This document shows positions 1-6,728 of a stretch of 10,000 nucleotides of DNA, one piece after another. Each line of letters starts with the position of its first letter. The first letter of the stretch is position 1. The stretch comes from Bacteroidales bacterium (GTDB lineage: Bacteria; Bacteroidota; Bacteroidia; Bacteroidales; UBA1556), in contig JAOZSY010000084.1 in assembly GCA_029939445.1 (NCBI GenBank), positions 1 to 10,000 on the forward strand. Reading direction: 5' to 3'. A model generated the notes under the pieces. It did not search any database and had not been told where the DNA came from. It worked only from the letters and a program-made list of their open reading frames with translations. The translations under genes and the position numbers were made by a program.

Positions 1-45
1 TAATTTCGATTACAAATTTATAAATTAAACCCAAATAAATTATTT

Positions 46-53
46 TATCTTTG
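46..53 (+). promoter_or_regulatory. Bacteroidota -7 promoter box TATCTTTG
   Basis: This is an exact match to the TAnnTTTG -7 consensus, ending 25 bases before the ATG at 79. I see no convincing TTG -33 element at the usual spacing. It is the most likely start of transcription for the barrel gene that follows. Confidence 0.6.
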
Positions 54-78
54 CCTAAATATTATAAAACTTTATTGG

Positions 79-828
79 ATGAAACAAATACTACTTGCAT
101 TTAGCATAATTTTATTCTTATTAATAGGAAACAGCGTTTATTCGCAAGATACAATAAGCACTAATTACAAAAATACTATCCGTTGGAATATAACACCAAT
201 GGCAGTTGTTGGGCCAAAAAGCTTAGTATTAGGATACGAGAGAATGGTAAATGAGTGGCAATCATTTTCTGTAAATATTGGATACTTAGAAATGGCTCCT
301 TTCACTAATGAAGAGGGAGAGGTTATTCAAATATTTGATGAAAATAATAAAGGAGGCTTTGATTTTAGTGCTGATTACCGCTTTTATTTCAAAAATAGAA
401 ATAAGTTTGCAGCTCCAGACGGCTTATATTGGGGCCCTTATACTGGGTATTATGGTTTATGGAGCGATGCTGAAATGAAAATTATTGATAAAAATGTAAT
501 TAAGAATACTGCAAATGTAAACTCAAGTTTTCATATGATTAGTGCAGGTGTACAATTAGGTTATCAGTTTGTATTGAAAGAAAGATTCACCATTGATTTA
601 ATACTAATGGGGCCTTCTCTTACTTATTATAATATAAATGCAGAATTAGATTTTGATTTAGCAGTTAACCCTAACGATCCAATTTACAAAGAGATATACG
701 ACAAAATACTAGCCACAAGCCCTAAGTTAGCAGCATTTGTTGAAAATAGAGAGTTTAGCACAAATGGACGCGTTAAGTTTTTTTCCTATGGATTTAGATA
801 CGGAATTCAGTTGGGATATAGATTTTAA
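79..828 (+). CDS. Secreted outer-membrane beta-barrel protein, family uncertain
   Basis: The 249-residue product begins with a signal peptide (Lys2, hydrophobic core about 4-18, likely cleavage around SVYSQ near residue 23). The mature part has alternating aromatic/hydrophobic strands and ends in LGYRF, with the C-terminal Phe typical of outer-membrane barrels. An early stretch, WNITPMAVVGPKSLVLGYER, resembles the first strands of the DUF3575/OmpA-barrel-like proteins common in Bacteroidota, where a strand 'NxxPlaxxGxxxLgYER' opens the barrel. A role as a small outer-membrane protein follows; no substrate can be named. A perfect -7 box lies 25 bases upstream and the gene appears monocistronic, converging on the minus-strand cluster beyond 1000. 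The start is secure because the signal peptide begins at this Met. Confidence 0.75.
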   Translation: MKQILLAFSIILFLLIGNSVYSQDTISTNYKNTIRWNITPMAVVGPKSLVLGYERMVNEWQSFSVNIGYLEMAPFTNEEGEVIQIFDENNKGGFDFSADYRFYFKNRNKFAAPDGLYWGPYTGYYGLWSDAEMKIIDKNVIKNTANVNSSFHMISAGVQLGYQFVLKERFTIDLILMGPSLTYYNINAELDFDLAVNPNDPIYKEIYDKILATSPKLAAFVENREFSTNGRVKFFSYGFRYGIQLGYRF

Positions 829-842
829 TATTTAATTATTAA

Positions 843-869
843 AATGTTAAAATGAACCTTTTGAACATT
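843..869 (+). terminator. Weak hairpin after the first barrel gene
   Basis: AATGTT-AAAA pairs with TTTT-G-AACATT: ten base pairs with one bulged base, 15 bases after the stop of the upstream barrel gene. No T-run follows on the plus strand, so a terminator role is only a guess from position. Confidence 0.25.
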
Positions 870-930
870 GAAATAAAAAATAATTAAAAAAAATTCTCGT
901 AAACTAATTATAAACAGGTGTTATAAAAAC

Positions 931-960
931 AGAAATACTGCAAGTATTTACAGTATTTCT
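931..960 (-). terminator. Hairpin terminator between convergent units
   Basis: AGAAATACTG (931-940) and CAGTATTTCT (951-960) form a perfect 10-bp stem around a 10-base loop. Read on the minus strand the second arm is followed by GTTTTTATAA, a T-run suited to an intrinsic terminator for the leftward cluster that ends near 1010. On the plus strand there is no T-run, but the hairpin may still limit read-through from the gene ending at 828. Confidence 0.55.
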
Positions 961-1009
961 AGTATTGTAAGACATATTTGCCTGCAACTATATTATAAGT
1001 AACAAAAAA

Positions 1010-1118
1010 CTATCTAAGCTGTGTTTTATTTAAATCTATACAATAAAAAATCTGTGCCAAAATATAAATAACCTGTTTGGGGATCAATCTTTACTCCACT
1101 ACTCGCAGTACTATTACT
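1010..1118 (-). pseudogene. Decayed C-terminal remnant of a PQQ-like propeller lipoprotein
   Basis: No intact gene is here, but minus-strand translation from 1118 gives SSGVKIDPQTGYLYFGTDF. This matches the last blade of the propeller lipoprotein at 1922-3205 (LLLDPDLGHIFIGNSF). The match then continues in another frame as CIDLNKTQLR-stop, against CVDLNKSPVYE-stop in the neighbour. The frame change falls at the run of six A at 1045-1050 (plus strand); dropping one base restores the join DFYCIDLNK. At DNA level 1024-1043 matches 1939-1958 at 18 of 20 positions. This is a paralogous C-terminal fragment with a homopolymer frameshift, lying just downstream of the small barrel gene. A stop codon (TGA, 1119-1121) precedes the recognisable part. 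Homology is by eye, over roughly 30 residues. Confidence 0.65.
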
Positions 1119-1155
1119 TCATATTAATGAATAATCCGAAATAATAATAAATTTT

Positions 1156-1815
1156 TTATCCAAAATTATAGCTTATTCCCAAATTAAGCAATATTGACCT
1201 TTCTGTAAATTGTGCCGGTACTGCTTTTAAAGAATTCATAGAATACTGATATTGAATGGATGGAGTGACTACTACCTTTTCAATTTTAAATTCTATACCT
1301 ATGGAACTAAAAACACCAAACCCATCTTCAACTATTCTGTACCTAATTTCTCCATCGTAAGATTTATTTTGCACATTTAAATTTTGGTAGATATCTGTAG
1401 TACCTACCTCATTTGATGTAATCATTTTAGAGAATGTTGGTCCAAACTGAATCACAAATATTACTTTATCACCAAATGTTAATTGCGGATATAATTTAAT
1501 AAAAACATATCCTAAAGAATAATCATAGATTGAATAAATATCATAACCACTACCTGAAATCAACCATGAACTATTAAATTTATGCTTCTGATAAGCGAAA
1601 GAAGCTCCTAATTTTAGAATATTATCAACCTTCTTACTGTAAAACACTTCGTAATTATAAAGGCTCGTGGGCTTAATATAAACATTATAATTAAATGTAG
1701 ATTTATAATATGGGACACCTGAGCCAATTTTAACTCCAATTTCTGATTGCCCTTTTATTGAAATACTGATTGCAAATAATGCAATAATGATTGATATCAA
1801 TTTTATTTTCTTCAT
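1156..1815 (-). CDS. Small outer-membrane beta-barrel protein, PorT/OMP_b-brl-like
   Basis: The 219-residue protein starts with a signal peptide (KK at 2-3, hydrophobic core about 6-19, likely cleavage after IKGQ). Many short amphipathic strands follow: IGVKIGSGVP, LKLGASFAYQ, GYVFIKLYPQLTFG, FVIQFGPTFSK, FGVFSSIGIEFKI, VVVTPSIQYQYSMN, and a final LLNLGISYNFG. This pattern and length (about eight strands) fit the PorT/OMP beta-barrel families of Bacteroidota outer membranes. Its ATG lies 15 bases after the stop of the 29-codon mini-lipoprotein and the same strand carries the propeller lipoprotein upstream, so it is probably cotranscribed with them. The gene occupies the space between two fragments of a propeller-lipoprotein paralogue. 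Its function beyond being a membrane barrel is unknown. Confidence 0.72.
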   Translation of the reverse strand: MKKIKLISIIIALFAISISIKGQSEIGVKIGSGVPYYKSTFNYNVYIKPTSLYNYEVFYSKKVDNILKLGASFAYQKHKFNSSWLISGSGYDIYSIYDYSLGYVFIKLYPQLTFGDKVIFVIQFGPTFSKMITSNEVGTTDIYQNLNVQNKSYDGEIRYRIVEDGFGVFSSIGIEFKIEKVVVTPSIQYQYSMNSLKAVPAQFTERSILLNLGISYNFG

Positions 1816-1830
1816 GATTTTTTTTGTTAA

Positions 1831-1920
1831 TTATATTAGAGTTTTTATTGGCTCTTTTTCGCAGGATACAAACTGCAAAAAACTTAGTAATATTGCTAAA
1901 TATATTATCATCTTTTTCAT
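1831..1920 (-). CDS. 29-residue mini-lipoprotein, signal-peptide copy of the propeller lipoprotein
   Basis: The minus strand reads MKKMIIYLAILLSFLQFVSC, then EKEPIKTLI and a stop. It has an intact lipoprotein signal peptide with lipobox LQFVSC (Cys20) and nine further residues. It is nearly identical to the start of the neighbouring propeller lipoprotein (lipobox LQIIAC, then CEKEPENK). DNA at 1851-1926 matches 3136-3211 at about 65 of 76 positions, with the last 31 bases (1896-1926) identical. Its ATG is separated by one base from the TAG stop of the propeller gene, which would allow translational coupling, and its stop is 15 bases before the barrel gene. It is most simply the 5' remnant of a duplicated lipoprotein gene. 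It could still be translated as a tiny lipopeptide or act as a leader for the barrel gene. Confidence 0.6.
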   Translation of the reverse strand: MKKMIIYLAILLSFLQFVSCEKEPIKTLI

Positions 1921-1921
1921 A

Positions 1922-3205
1922 CTATTCATAAACTGGACTTTTATTCAAATCTACACAAATCAACTTAAAAGAATTTCCAATGAAAATATGACCTAAATCT
2001 GGATCTAATAATAGCATACCATTTATTTTTTGTGATGACCATAATACTTCTCCAGTATTGCCAGAGATACATTTAAAAGATTTTCTATGGCTTTCTGGAA
2101 TATTACTATTATATGTAGGGATTGCTGTTAAATATAATTTACCATTATAATATACCATTCTGCTATCTATTGGATGAGCATCAATATTAGTATTATGCCA
2201 TAATTTATTACCACTTGCAACATCATAGCATATTATTGCTCCACTTTCCGAATTCATAAACACTTTACCATCAGTATATAAATTAGGTGTTTGAAAAAAA
2301 CTCTCATTCTGTAATTCATCTTCCCATAGTATTGTACCATTATCAATATTGATACAATGTATTGACTTTGAGCCTTGAAACAAATATTTATTGTCTTCTG
2401 TAATAATGCCCTCCTTTACACTTGAATTGCCTGATGCAGTCAGGTCTTCAACTACCCAAAGCATACTATCGGCTGTCATATTATAGGCGTATATATCAAT
2501 CTTACCATCAGATATTCCAAAATTGAGCTGCCTATTCTGAAAAATTAATAAGGTATCGCCACTTGGCATTATATCTACGGAAGGGGGGTATAACAACACA
2601 CTATATCCATTAGCCGAATCTATTCGCAAAATATCTTTTTGCTCTCCTGTTATTATATTTATTTTTACTAACTTTCCCCATGCATTTTCAATTCCTGCTG
2701 GCTTAACTCCTACAAACAAATCATTATCAAAACTACTAATTTGTGGAATAAAAACCTCATCTGCCCCCGAATACTTAGTCCAAAGTTCTTGTGCAGTATT
2801 AATATCGTAGGCATATAAAGTTCTACCTGATAGTATTACAACAACGTCTTTATTTTCGCCACCTATTTCCCAATCTGATGTAGCGTTTCCACTAAAATTT
2901 GGCTCATAATCCCAGGCAGGATGAGGCTCTCCTGTTATTCTATCATATATAACCATACCCAGTTTTCCGTTATTTGTTGTATATGGTTGATGCGCAAATA
3001 TTGCTACATAGTTACCTGCAAAACGAGGAGAATACAGAAAAGCTCCTGTACTATCGTCATAAATCCAGTTCTCCCAAATTACACTTAGCTCAGCTGATTG
3101 CTCTTTTTCTGGCTTTGGATTAGGCTTATTTTCCGGTTCCTTTTCGCAAGCTATTATTTGCAAAAAGCTTAATATTATTGCTAAATATATTATCATCTTT
3201 TTCAT
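1922..3205 (-). CDS. PQQ-like beta-propeller lipoprotein
   Basis: The 427-residue protein has a lipoprotein signal peptide with lipobox LQIIAC (Cys20), then a charged Pro/Lys/Glu linker (about 21-38). The acidic/lysine residues right after Cys (EKEPE) resemble surface-export signals described for Bacteroidota lipoproteins, so surface exposure is possible. The body carries about eight PQQ-type repeats of the form hydrophobic strand, (Y/C)(D/N/I)xxTGxxLW: LYAYDINTAQELW, IHCINIDNGTILWEDE, IICYDVASGNKLWHN, FKCISGNTGEVLWSS and a closing blade KLICVDLNK. This is the BamB/PQQ_2 propeller fold, a non-enzymatic binding scaffold; no PQQ dehydrogenase residues are evident. It probably leads a unit with the mini-lipoprotein and barrel gene downstream. 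No exact TAnnTTTG box lies upstream; a one-base-longer TAGTTTTTG occurs at 3276-3284. Not necessarily BamB itself, since the sequence is divergent. Confidence 0.82.
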   Translation of the reverse strand: MKKMIIYLAIILSFLQIIACEKEPENKPNPKPEKEQSAELSVIWENWIYDDSTGAFLYSPRFAGNYVAIFAHQPYTTNNGKLGMVIYDRITGEPHPAWDYEPNFSGNATSDWEIGGENKDVVVILSGRTLYAYDINTAQELWTKYSGADEVFIPQISSFDNDLFVGVKPAGIENAWGKLVKINIITGEQKDILRIDSANGYSVLLYPPSVDIMPSGDTLLIFQNRQLNFGISDGKIDIYAYNMTADSMLWVVEDLTASGNSSVKEGIITEDNKYLFQGSKSIHCINIDNGTILWEDELQNESFFQTPNLYTDGKVFMNSESGAIICYDVASGNKLWHNTNIDAHPIDSRMVYYNGKLYLTAIPTYNSNIPESHRKSFKCISGNTGEVLWSSQKINGMLLLDPDLGHIFIGNSFKLICVDLNKSPVYE

Positions 3206-3468
3206 ACTATTTTAATTAAAATTTCATCTAAAAAACTATATAAACCTATGCTTTTAGATTAAATACAAGCACATGCAAAAACTACATTCTACATTAATTA
3301 AAAATCCAAAAAAAATACGAAATAAGAATTATTTTTTTTATTCAAAAACAAACTGAGCATTCTTTTTGATTAACAATACAAAGAGAACAAAAAAAATCGA
3401 TTGATTTACATTTATTTTTTGATTATACTCTAATTTAGAATACATAACAACCTGTTTTACAATGCTTT

Positions 3469-3489
3469 TTTTATTAACCCTTAATAAAA
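3469..3489. repeat. Perfect AT-rich hairpin, 9-bp stem
   Basis: TTTTATTAA and TTAATAAAA flank a CCC loop. No T-run follows on either strand at terminator distance. The role is unknown; it may simply reflect base composition, although the perfect symmetry over 18 stem bases is notable. Confidence 0.4.
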
Positions 3490-3581
3490 TTAAATAGTTC
3501 AAGAGCTTCCTCTTAAAAAAATAATTATTGTATTTATACTGAAAATAGCATGAATTCTAAATAGCGTTACCTAACTAACAC

Positions 3582-3607
3582 TGCATATTATTATAGAATA
3601 ATATGCA
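3582..3607. repeat. Perfect inverted repeat, 11-bp stem with ATAG loop
   Basis: TGCATATTATT and AATAATATGCA are exact reverse complements separated by four bases. It is the strongest secondary structure in the gene-free interval. It lies about 375 bases upstream of the propeller lipoprotein and 250 downstream of the NlpC/P60 stop. It could be a protein-binding palindrome or an RNA hairpin; no T-run supports intrinsic termination. Confidence 0.5.
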
Positions 3608-3853
3608 TTTGTATTATACTCTAATAACCAAAAAATATACAATAAATCATCTTGCAGAAATCATTGCATAGCAAGAGATACAAAAATATTTATATAAGAA
3701 TGGTGGATATTATAAATGAAGTTATTAAGTGTAATTTATCTTAGTAAAACTTTTAAATTGATAAAATATACTTATCAGAAGAAGAAATACACTTTTTCCT
3801 CTTTTCTCTCATCATTTATTTAGAAAAATACAGTATAATTAAGAAAAAATTTA

Positions 3854-4633
3854 TTATAAATAGCTTTTTATAAGTCGTAATTTGTGGGTGTATTTATTGG
3901 TATCTATATTAAATATCCCCTGATGGTCTATTGCATCAATTCGAACTTTTCCTGAAGCATGTAGTATTTTATTATCACCCAGCAGAATACCCACATGTGT
4001 AATATTCCCATCATCATTATCAAAAAAAGCAAGATCTCCAATTAGAGCATCGGTGATAAAACTAATAATCTCTCCTTGCTTGGCTTGCATTGAGGCATCT
4101 CTTGACAGCTTAATTCCACTAAGTTTATAAACTGTTTGTGTAAGTCCTGAGCAATCGACTCCAAAAGGTGTTTTGCCTCCCCAAAGGTATGGAGCGTTTA
4201 AGTATACCATGGAATTCTCAATAATTAATTTACGGCTAGCTTCTATATCCGAAGGAACGGCATTTCCTTCAAATTGATATTCCATGCCAGCAAGTGTAAT
4301 CTTATTATCCATTAGATTAGGCAAGCTACTTCCTATTGCCAATGGAATCATCTGCTTTGAATTTTCTGGAACTACTACTTGCAATAAATCTGATGTATAA
4401 AAAAGTGGATTAGCATTAATCCTATCCTTTTCTTCATCATCAATTATAGTGAATTGCTTTGGATCTACCCAACCTTCGTATCTATCATAGTTTACACGAA
4501 TATAAGCCCAGTTTGAGCTTTGCTCTAGAACTTCCAATACCTCACCAAAAAGCATCTGACTTACCATCTCTGACCTATCGTCTGATGCTGCCCTGATGGG
4601 CATAATTCCTACTGTACAAATTGCAAATGCCAT
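3854..4633 (-). CDS. SH3b-NlpC/P60 peptidoglycan endopeptidase (C40 family)
   Basis: The 259-residue protein carries an N-terminal bacterial SH3 domain (about 1-60, with PIRAASDDRSEMVSQMLFGE and WAYIRV...YEGWVD), a linker region with a second SH3b-like part, and a C-terminal NlpC/P60 domain (about 130-259). Catalytic Cys161 lies in WGGKTPFGVDCSGL, His213 in THVGILLG, and a third polar residue His225 in ILHASG. The family cleaves peptide stems of peptidoglycan, typically gamma-D-Glu-diamino acid bonds (dipeptidyl-peptidase VI type). No signal peptide is present: the protein starts directly with the SH3 domain. This fits a cytoplasmic role in recycling cell-wall peptides, though export by another route cannot be excluded. 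Length is normal for this architecture. A TATTTTTG promoter box sits 20 bases upstream. The downstream sequence is gene-free. Confidence 0.88.
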   Translation of the reverse strand: MAFAICTVGIMPIRAASDDRSEMVSQMLFGEVLEVLEQSSNWAYIRVNYDRYEGWVDPKQFTIIDDEEKDRINANPLFYTSDLLQVVVPENSKQMIPLAIGSSLPNLMDNKITLAGMEYQFEGNAVPSDIEASRKLIIENSMVYLNAPYLWGGKTPFGVDCSGLTQTVYKLSGIKLSRDASMQAKQGEIISFITDALIGDLAFFDNDDGNITHVGILLGDNKILHASGKVRIDAIDHQGIFNIDTNKYTHKLRLIKSYL

Positions 4634-4653
4634 AATTATTTATTTATATATTG

Positions 4654-4661
4654 CAAAAATA
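4654..4661 (-). promoter_or_regulatory. -7 promoter box TATTTTTG for the NlpC/P60 gene
   Basis: The minus strand reads TATTTTTG, an exact TAnnTTTG match, ending 20 bases before the ATG at 4633. A TTG (minus strand, 4687-4685) lies 23 bases upstream, within the range reported for flavobacterial promoters. A second TATTTTTG at 4695-4702 is a possible alternative. Confidence 0.6.
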
Positions 4662-4721
4662 GACAATTTACTAATTAGTCTTTGCAAGAAAACACAAAAA
4701 TAGGTAGTTTTCGGGCAGACA

Positions 4722-5906
4722 CTAATTAGAATAATAAGTAGATCGATCATAATATGAAAGCTCCATTTCATCATAAGAATCCCATACTTGCTTTGTTGTT
4801 TTCTTACCAGTATACCAATCTACCCAAAACCATTTATCATCAATCATTGCAGCCAAATAAAATCGACCACTACTATTGCTAGTTACCCTTTTATAATCTT
4901 GATATAGAAATGCAACATCTCTATGAGCATCATCAGAGCGACCCCAATCCCAAAGATAAACACCCCATAAGCCATTATTAGCAACCATTGTATAAGGTGC
5001 ATTCCACGAATAAGCCACTATACTATCAAACTGCGGAGGAATTAATATATGTATAGTATCACCATAATCCTGATACATTCCCCATTTTTTGCTAATAGCA
5101 TTTCTTGCATTAAACAACCCATCTCCATTATTCATATCCAAATCAATAGTGTCGGCATTTAGTTTTAATAATCTTTTTCTATTAGCAGTAGAATATCCAG
5201 TGGTAACAATCTGAGAATTATCCTCATAATTGCCCGTATAATAAAATACACTATCATTTCTTTTTAACCTATAATAATCGTAATAATCATAGCCTTCGAT
5301 ATCATAAATTTCACCATCAACATATTGAATACTATCCCATTCTACATTGAACAAAATATCCTCATATTCATAACTAAACATTCCTATTTTATTATCTTTA
5401 TATATATGGAATATACCATCATCAATATCATGCATTTCACTATCTATGACAATTGAGTCATAGATATCTTCAATTAATATTTTTTGAGAATTAAATGAAT
5501 ACCACCCTACTCCCTTTTTACTTTTAATCTTAAGCCCATAGTCCTCTTTATCCTCTATACTAGTATATTTACATTCTAGTATTTCTTTCCAATTAGTATT
5601 ATAAATACCATAATACTTCTTTCTATTTACAATATAATACTCATTATAATCGCCAATATATTTTATTGATTTATATTTTATCGGTATTATTAGATTATAA
5701 TCATAATCAACAACGCCATATTTTTTGCCTTTTCTAACCAAAAAACCACCATCAATATACTGATCTTCTTCTTCATTATCAACAATATAGGCATTATACT
5801 TTTCCTTTATTATAGTACTATCATTTTGAGAATATGCAGGTATAGCAAGTAATCCCATAATAGATAGAAATAAAAAAACGTATTTTAACTTATAGATTAG
5901 TTTCAT
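4722..5906 (-). CDS. Secreted WG-repeat protein
   Basis: The chosen start at 5906 gives 394 residues beginning with a clear signal peptide (KLIYKLK, hydrophobic core about 9-22, AYSQ cleavage near 27). An in-frame ATG 16 codons upstream (5954) would put extra residues before the signal peptide and place the promoter box inside the gene, so it is rejected. The mature protein has WG/KWG-type repeats: GKKYGVVD (60-67), KKYYGIYN (96-103), KKGVGWYS (130-137), DNKIGMFS (171-178), SKKWGMYQ (272-279), NGLWGVYL (311-318) and DDKWFWVD (356-363), each followed by a strand such as IIPIKYKSI or LIPPQFDSI. WG-repeat proteins form beta-rich solenoid or propeller-like scaffolds of unknown ligand, often extracytoplasmic in Bacteroidota. 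The sequence is very rich in Tyr and Asp. It is transcribed divergently from the methylase gene at 6013. Confidence 0.8.
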   Translation of the reverse strand: MKLIYKLKYVFLFLSIMGLLAIPAYSQNDSTIIKEKYNAYIVDNEEEDQYIDGGFLVRKGKKYGVVDYDYNLIIPIKYKSIKYIGDYNEYYIVNRKKYYGIYNTNWKEILECKYTSIEDKEDYGLKIKSKKGVGWYSFNSQKILIEDIYDSIVIDSEMHDIDDGIFHIYKDNKIGMFSYEYEDILFNVEWDSIQYVDGEIYDIEGYDYYDYYRLKRNDSVFYYTGNYEDNSQIVTTGYSTANRKRLLKLNADTIDLDMNNGDGLFNARNAISKKWGMYQDYGDTIHILIPPQFDSIVAYSWNAPYTMVANNGLWGVYLWDWGRSDDAHRDVAFLYQDYKRVTSNSSGRFYLAAMIDDKWFWVDWYTGKKTTKQVWDSYDEMELSYYDRSTYYSN

Positions 5907-5932
5907 AGTTATCACATATTTAAAAGATGGTT

Positions 5933-5940
5933 CAAAAATA
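5933..5940 (-). promoter_or_regulatory. -7 promoter box TATTTTTG for the WG-repeat gene
   Basis: An exact TAnnTTTG match on the minus strand, 26 bases before the ATG at 5906. It supports that start, since the alternative start at 5954 lies upstream of the box. Confidence 0.6.
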
Positions 5941-5978
5941 ACAAAATAAAACAATTATAAAACTCAATATGTTTTTAT

Positions 5979-5986
5979 TATTTTTG
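5979..5986 (+). promoter_or_regulatory. -7 promoter box TATTTTTG for the methylase/J-domain unit
   Basis: An exact TAnnTTTG match ending 26 bases before the ATG at 6013. With the box at 5933-5940 on the other strand it forms a divergent promoter pair of identical sequence. Confidence 0.6.
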
Positions 5987-6012
5987 CAAGAATCAATTAA
6001 AGTAATAAACCT

Positions 6013-6723
6013 ATGAATAAAGGTATTTTATATCTACTACCAAATACAATAAGTGATGGCGAATGGCAGAATGTAATTCCAAAAGGAGTACAAGAGGAAT
6101 CACTACCGCTACGACATTTTATAGTAGAAAACCTGCGTACAGCACGTCGTTTTCTTCGTAAAATTGGATATACTGCCAACTTTGACGAGGATGTTACCTT
6201 TTTTGAACTAAACAAACATACTTTAGAAAAAGATATACCAAGTTTTTTAGAGCCCTTAAATAATGGGCACGACATTGCAATCATCAGCGAATCAGGCCTC
6301 CCCTGCGTTGCCGACCCTGGCAATGTAGTTGTTGAAATGGCGCAAACTTTAAATATTGAAGTTAAACCTTTGGTTGGTCCTTCATCAATTTTCCTATCAC
6401 TAATGGCATCTGGTTTTAATGGTCAGAATTTTGCTTTTATAGGGTATTTGCCAATAGATAATTCACAGAGAATTAAAGCTATTAAAAACTTAGAAACTAG
6501 GATTTATAAAGAAAATCAAACCCAAATATTTATTGAAGCTCCCTATAGAAATCAAAAGCTATTTGAGTTTATGCTGCAGCATTGCAAAGCTAGCACAAAG
6601 CTATGTATTGCAAAAGAAGTAAGTGCACATAACGAATACATAAAAACCAAGACTATTGCACAGTGGAAAAAGCAAAAAGTGGATATTCAAAAACAAAATA
6701 CAATTTTCTTACTTTATAAATAA
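6013..6723 (+). CDS. Short RsmI-like SAM-dependent methyltransferase (tetrapyrrole methylase superfamily)
   Basis: The 236-residue protein has the tetrapyrrole-methylase fold signatures: GILYLLPNTISD at the N-terminus, ISESGLPCVADPG (91-103; compare SDAGTPxISDPG in RsmI), VKPLVGPSSIFLSLMASG (117-134) and FIGYLP (142-147; compare FxGFLP in RsmI). RsmI methylates the 2'-O ribose of C1402 in 16S rRNA using S-adenosylmethionine. This protein is shorter than RsmI (about 280 residues) and diverges in its N-terminal part, where RENLRTARRFL-like sequence (VENLRTARRFLRKIG, 38-52) parallels the RsmI segment. It matches the short RsmI-like methylases common in Bacteroidota, whose substrate is not established. 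The gene has its own promoter box and precedes a J-domain gene by 5 bases, so the two are probably cotranscribed. Confidence 0.82.
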   Translation: MNKGILYLLPNTISDGEWQNVIPKGVQEESLPLRHFIVENLRTARRFLRKIGYTANFDEDVTFFELNKHTLEKDIPSFLEPLNNGHDIAIISESGLPCVADPGNVVVEMAQTLNIEVKPLVGPSSIFLSLMASGFNGQNFAFIGYLPIDNSQRIKAIKNLETRIYKENQTQIFIEAPYRNQKLFEFMLQHCKASTKLCIAKEVSAHNEYIKTKTIAQWKKQKVDIQKQNTIFLLYK

Positions 6724-6728
6724 GCTAT

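Larger units (their letters stand above)
3206..3853. other. Gene-free interval of about 650 bases
   Basis: Both strands are broken by frequent stops and no stretch looks like a protein. It lies between the 5' end of the propeller lipoprotein and the 3' end of the NlpC/P60 gene, so it should hold the former's promoter and the latter's terminator. Visible structure is limited to two perfect AT-rich hairpins (3469-3489 and 3582-3607), a shorter TCTTGC/GCAAGA repeat (3650-3655 and 3671-3676), and a TATTTTTG motif on the minus strand (3681-3688). No RNA gene could be recognised. Confidence 0.6.

Noticed and set aside
1787..1996. Plus-strand open frame of 69 codons
   Set aside because: It is the antisense of the mini-lipoprotein, the barrel start and the propeller end, all of which make better protein on the minus strand.
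3500..3520. AAGAG-CTTC-CTCTT hairpin near an A-run as a terminator
   Set aside because: A five-base stem is weak, and the T-run on the minus strand lies before the stem, not after it.
5904..5954. Earlier start for the WG-repeat protein
   Set aside because: It adds 16 residues in front of a clean signal peptide and would start upstream of the -7 box at 5933-5940.
5997..6323. Minus-strand open frame of 108 codons
   Set aside because: It lies fully opposite the methylase gene, has no family resemblance, and its 5' end has no promoter or signal.
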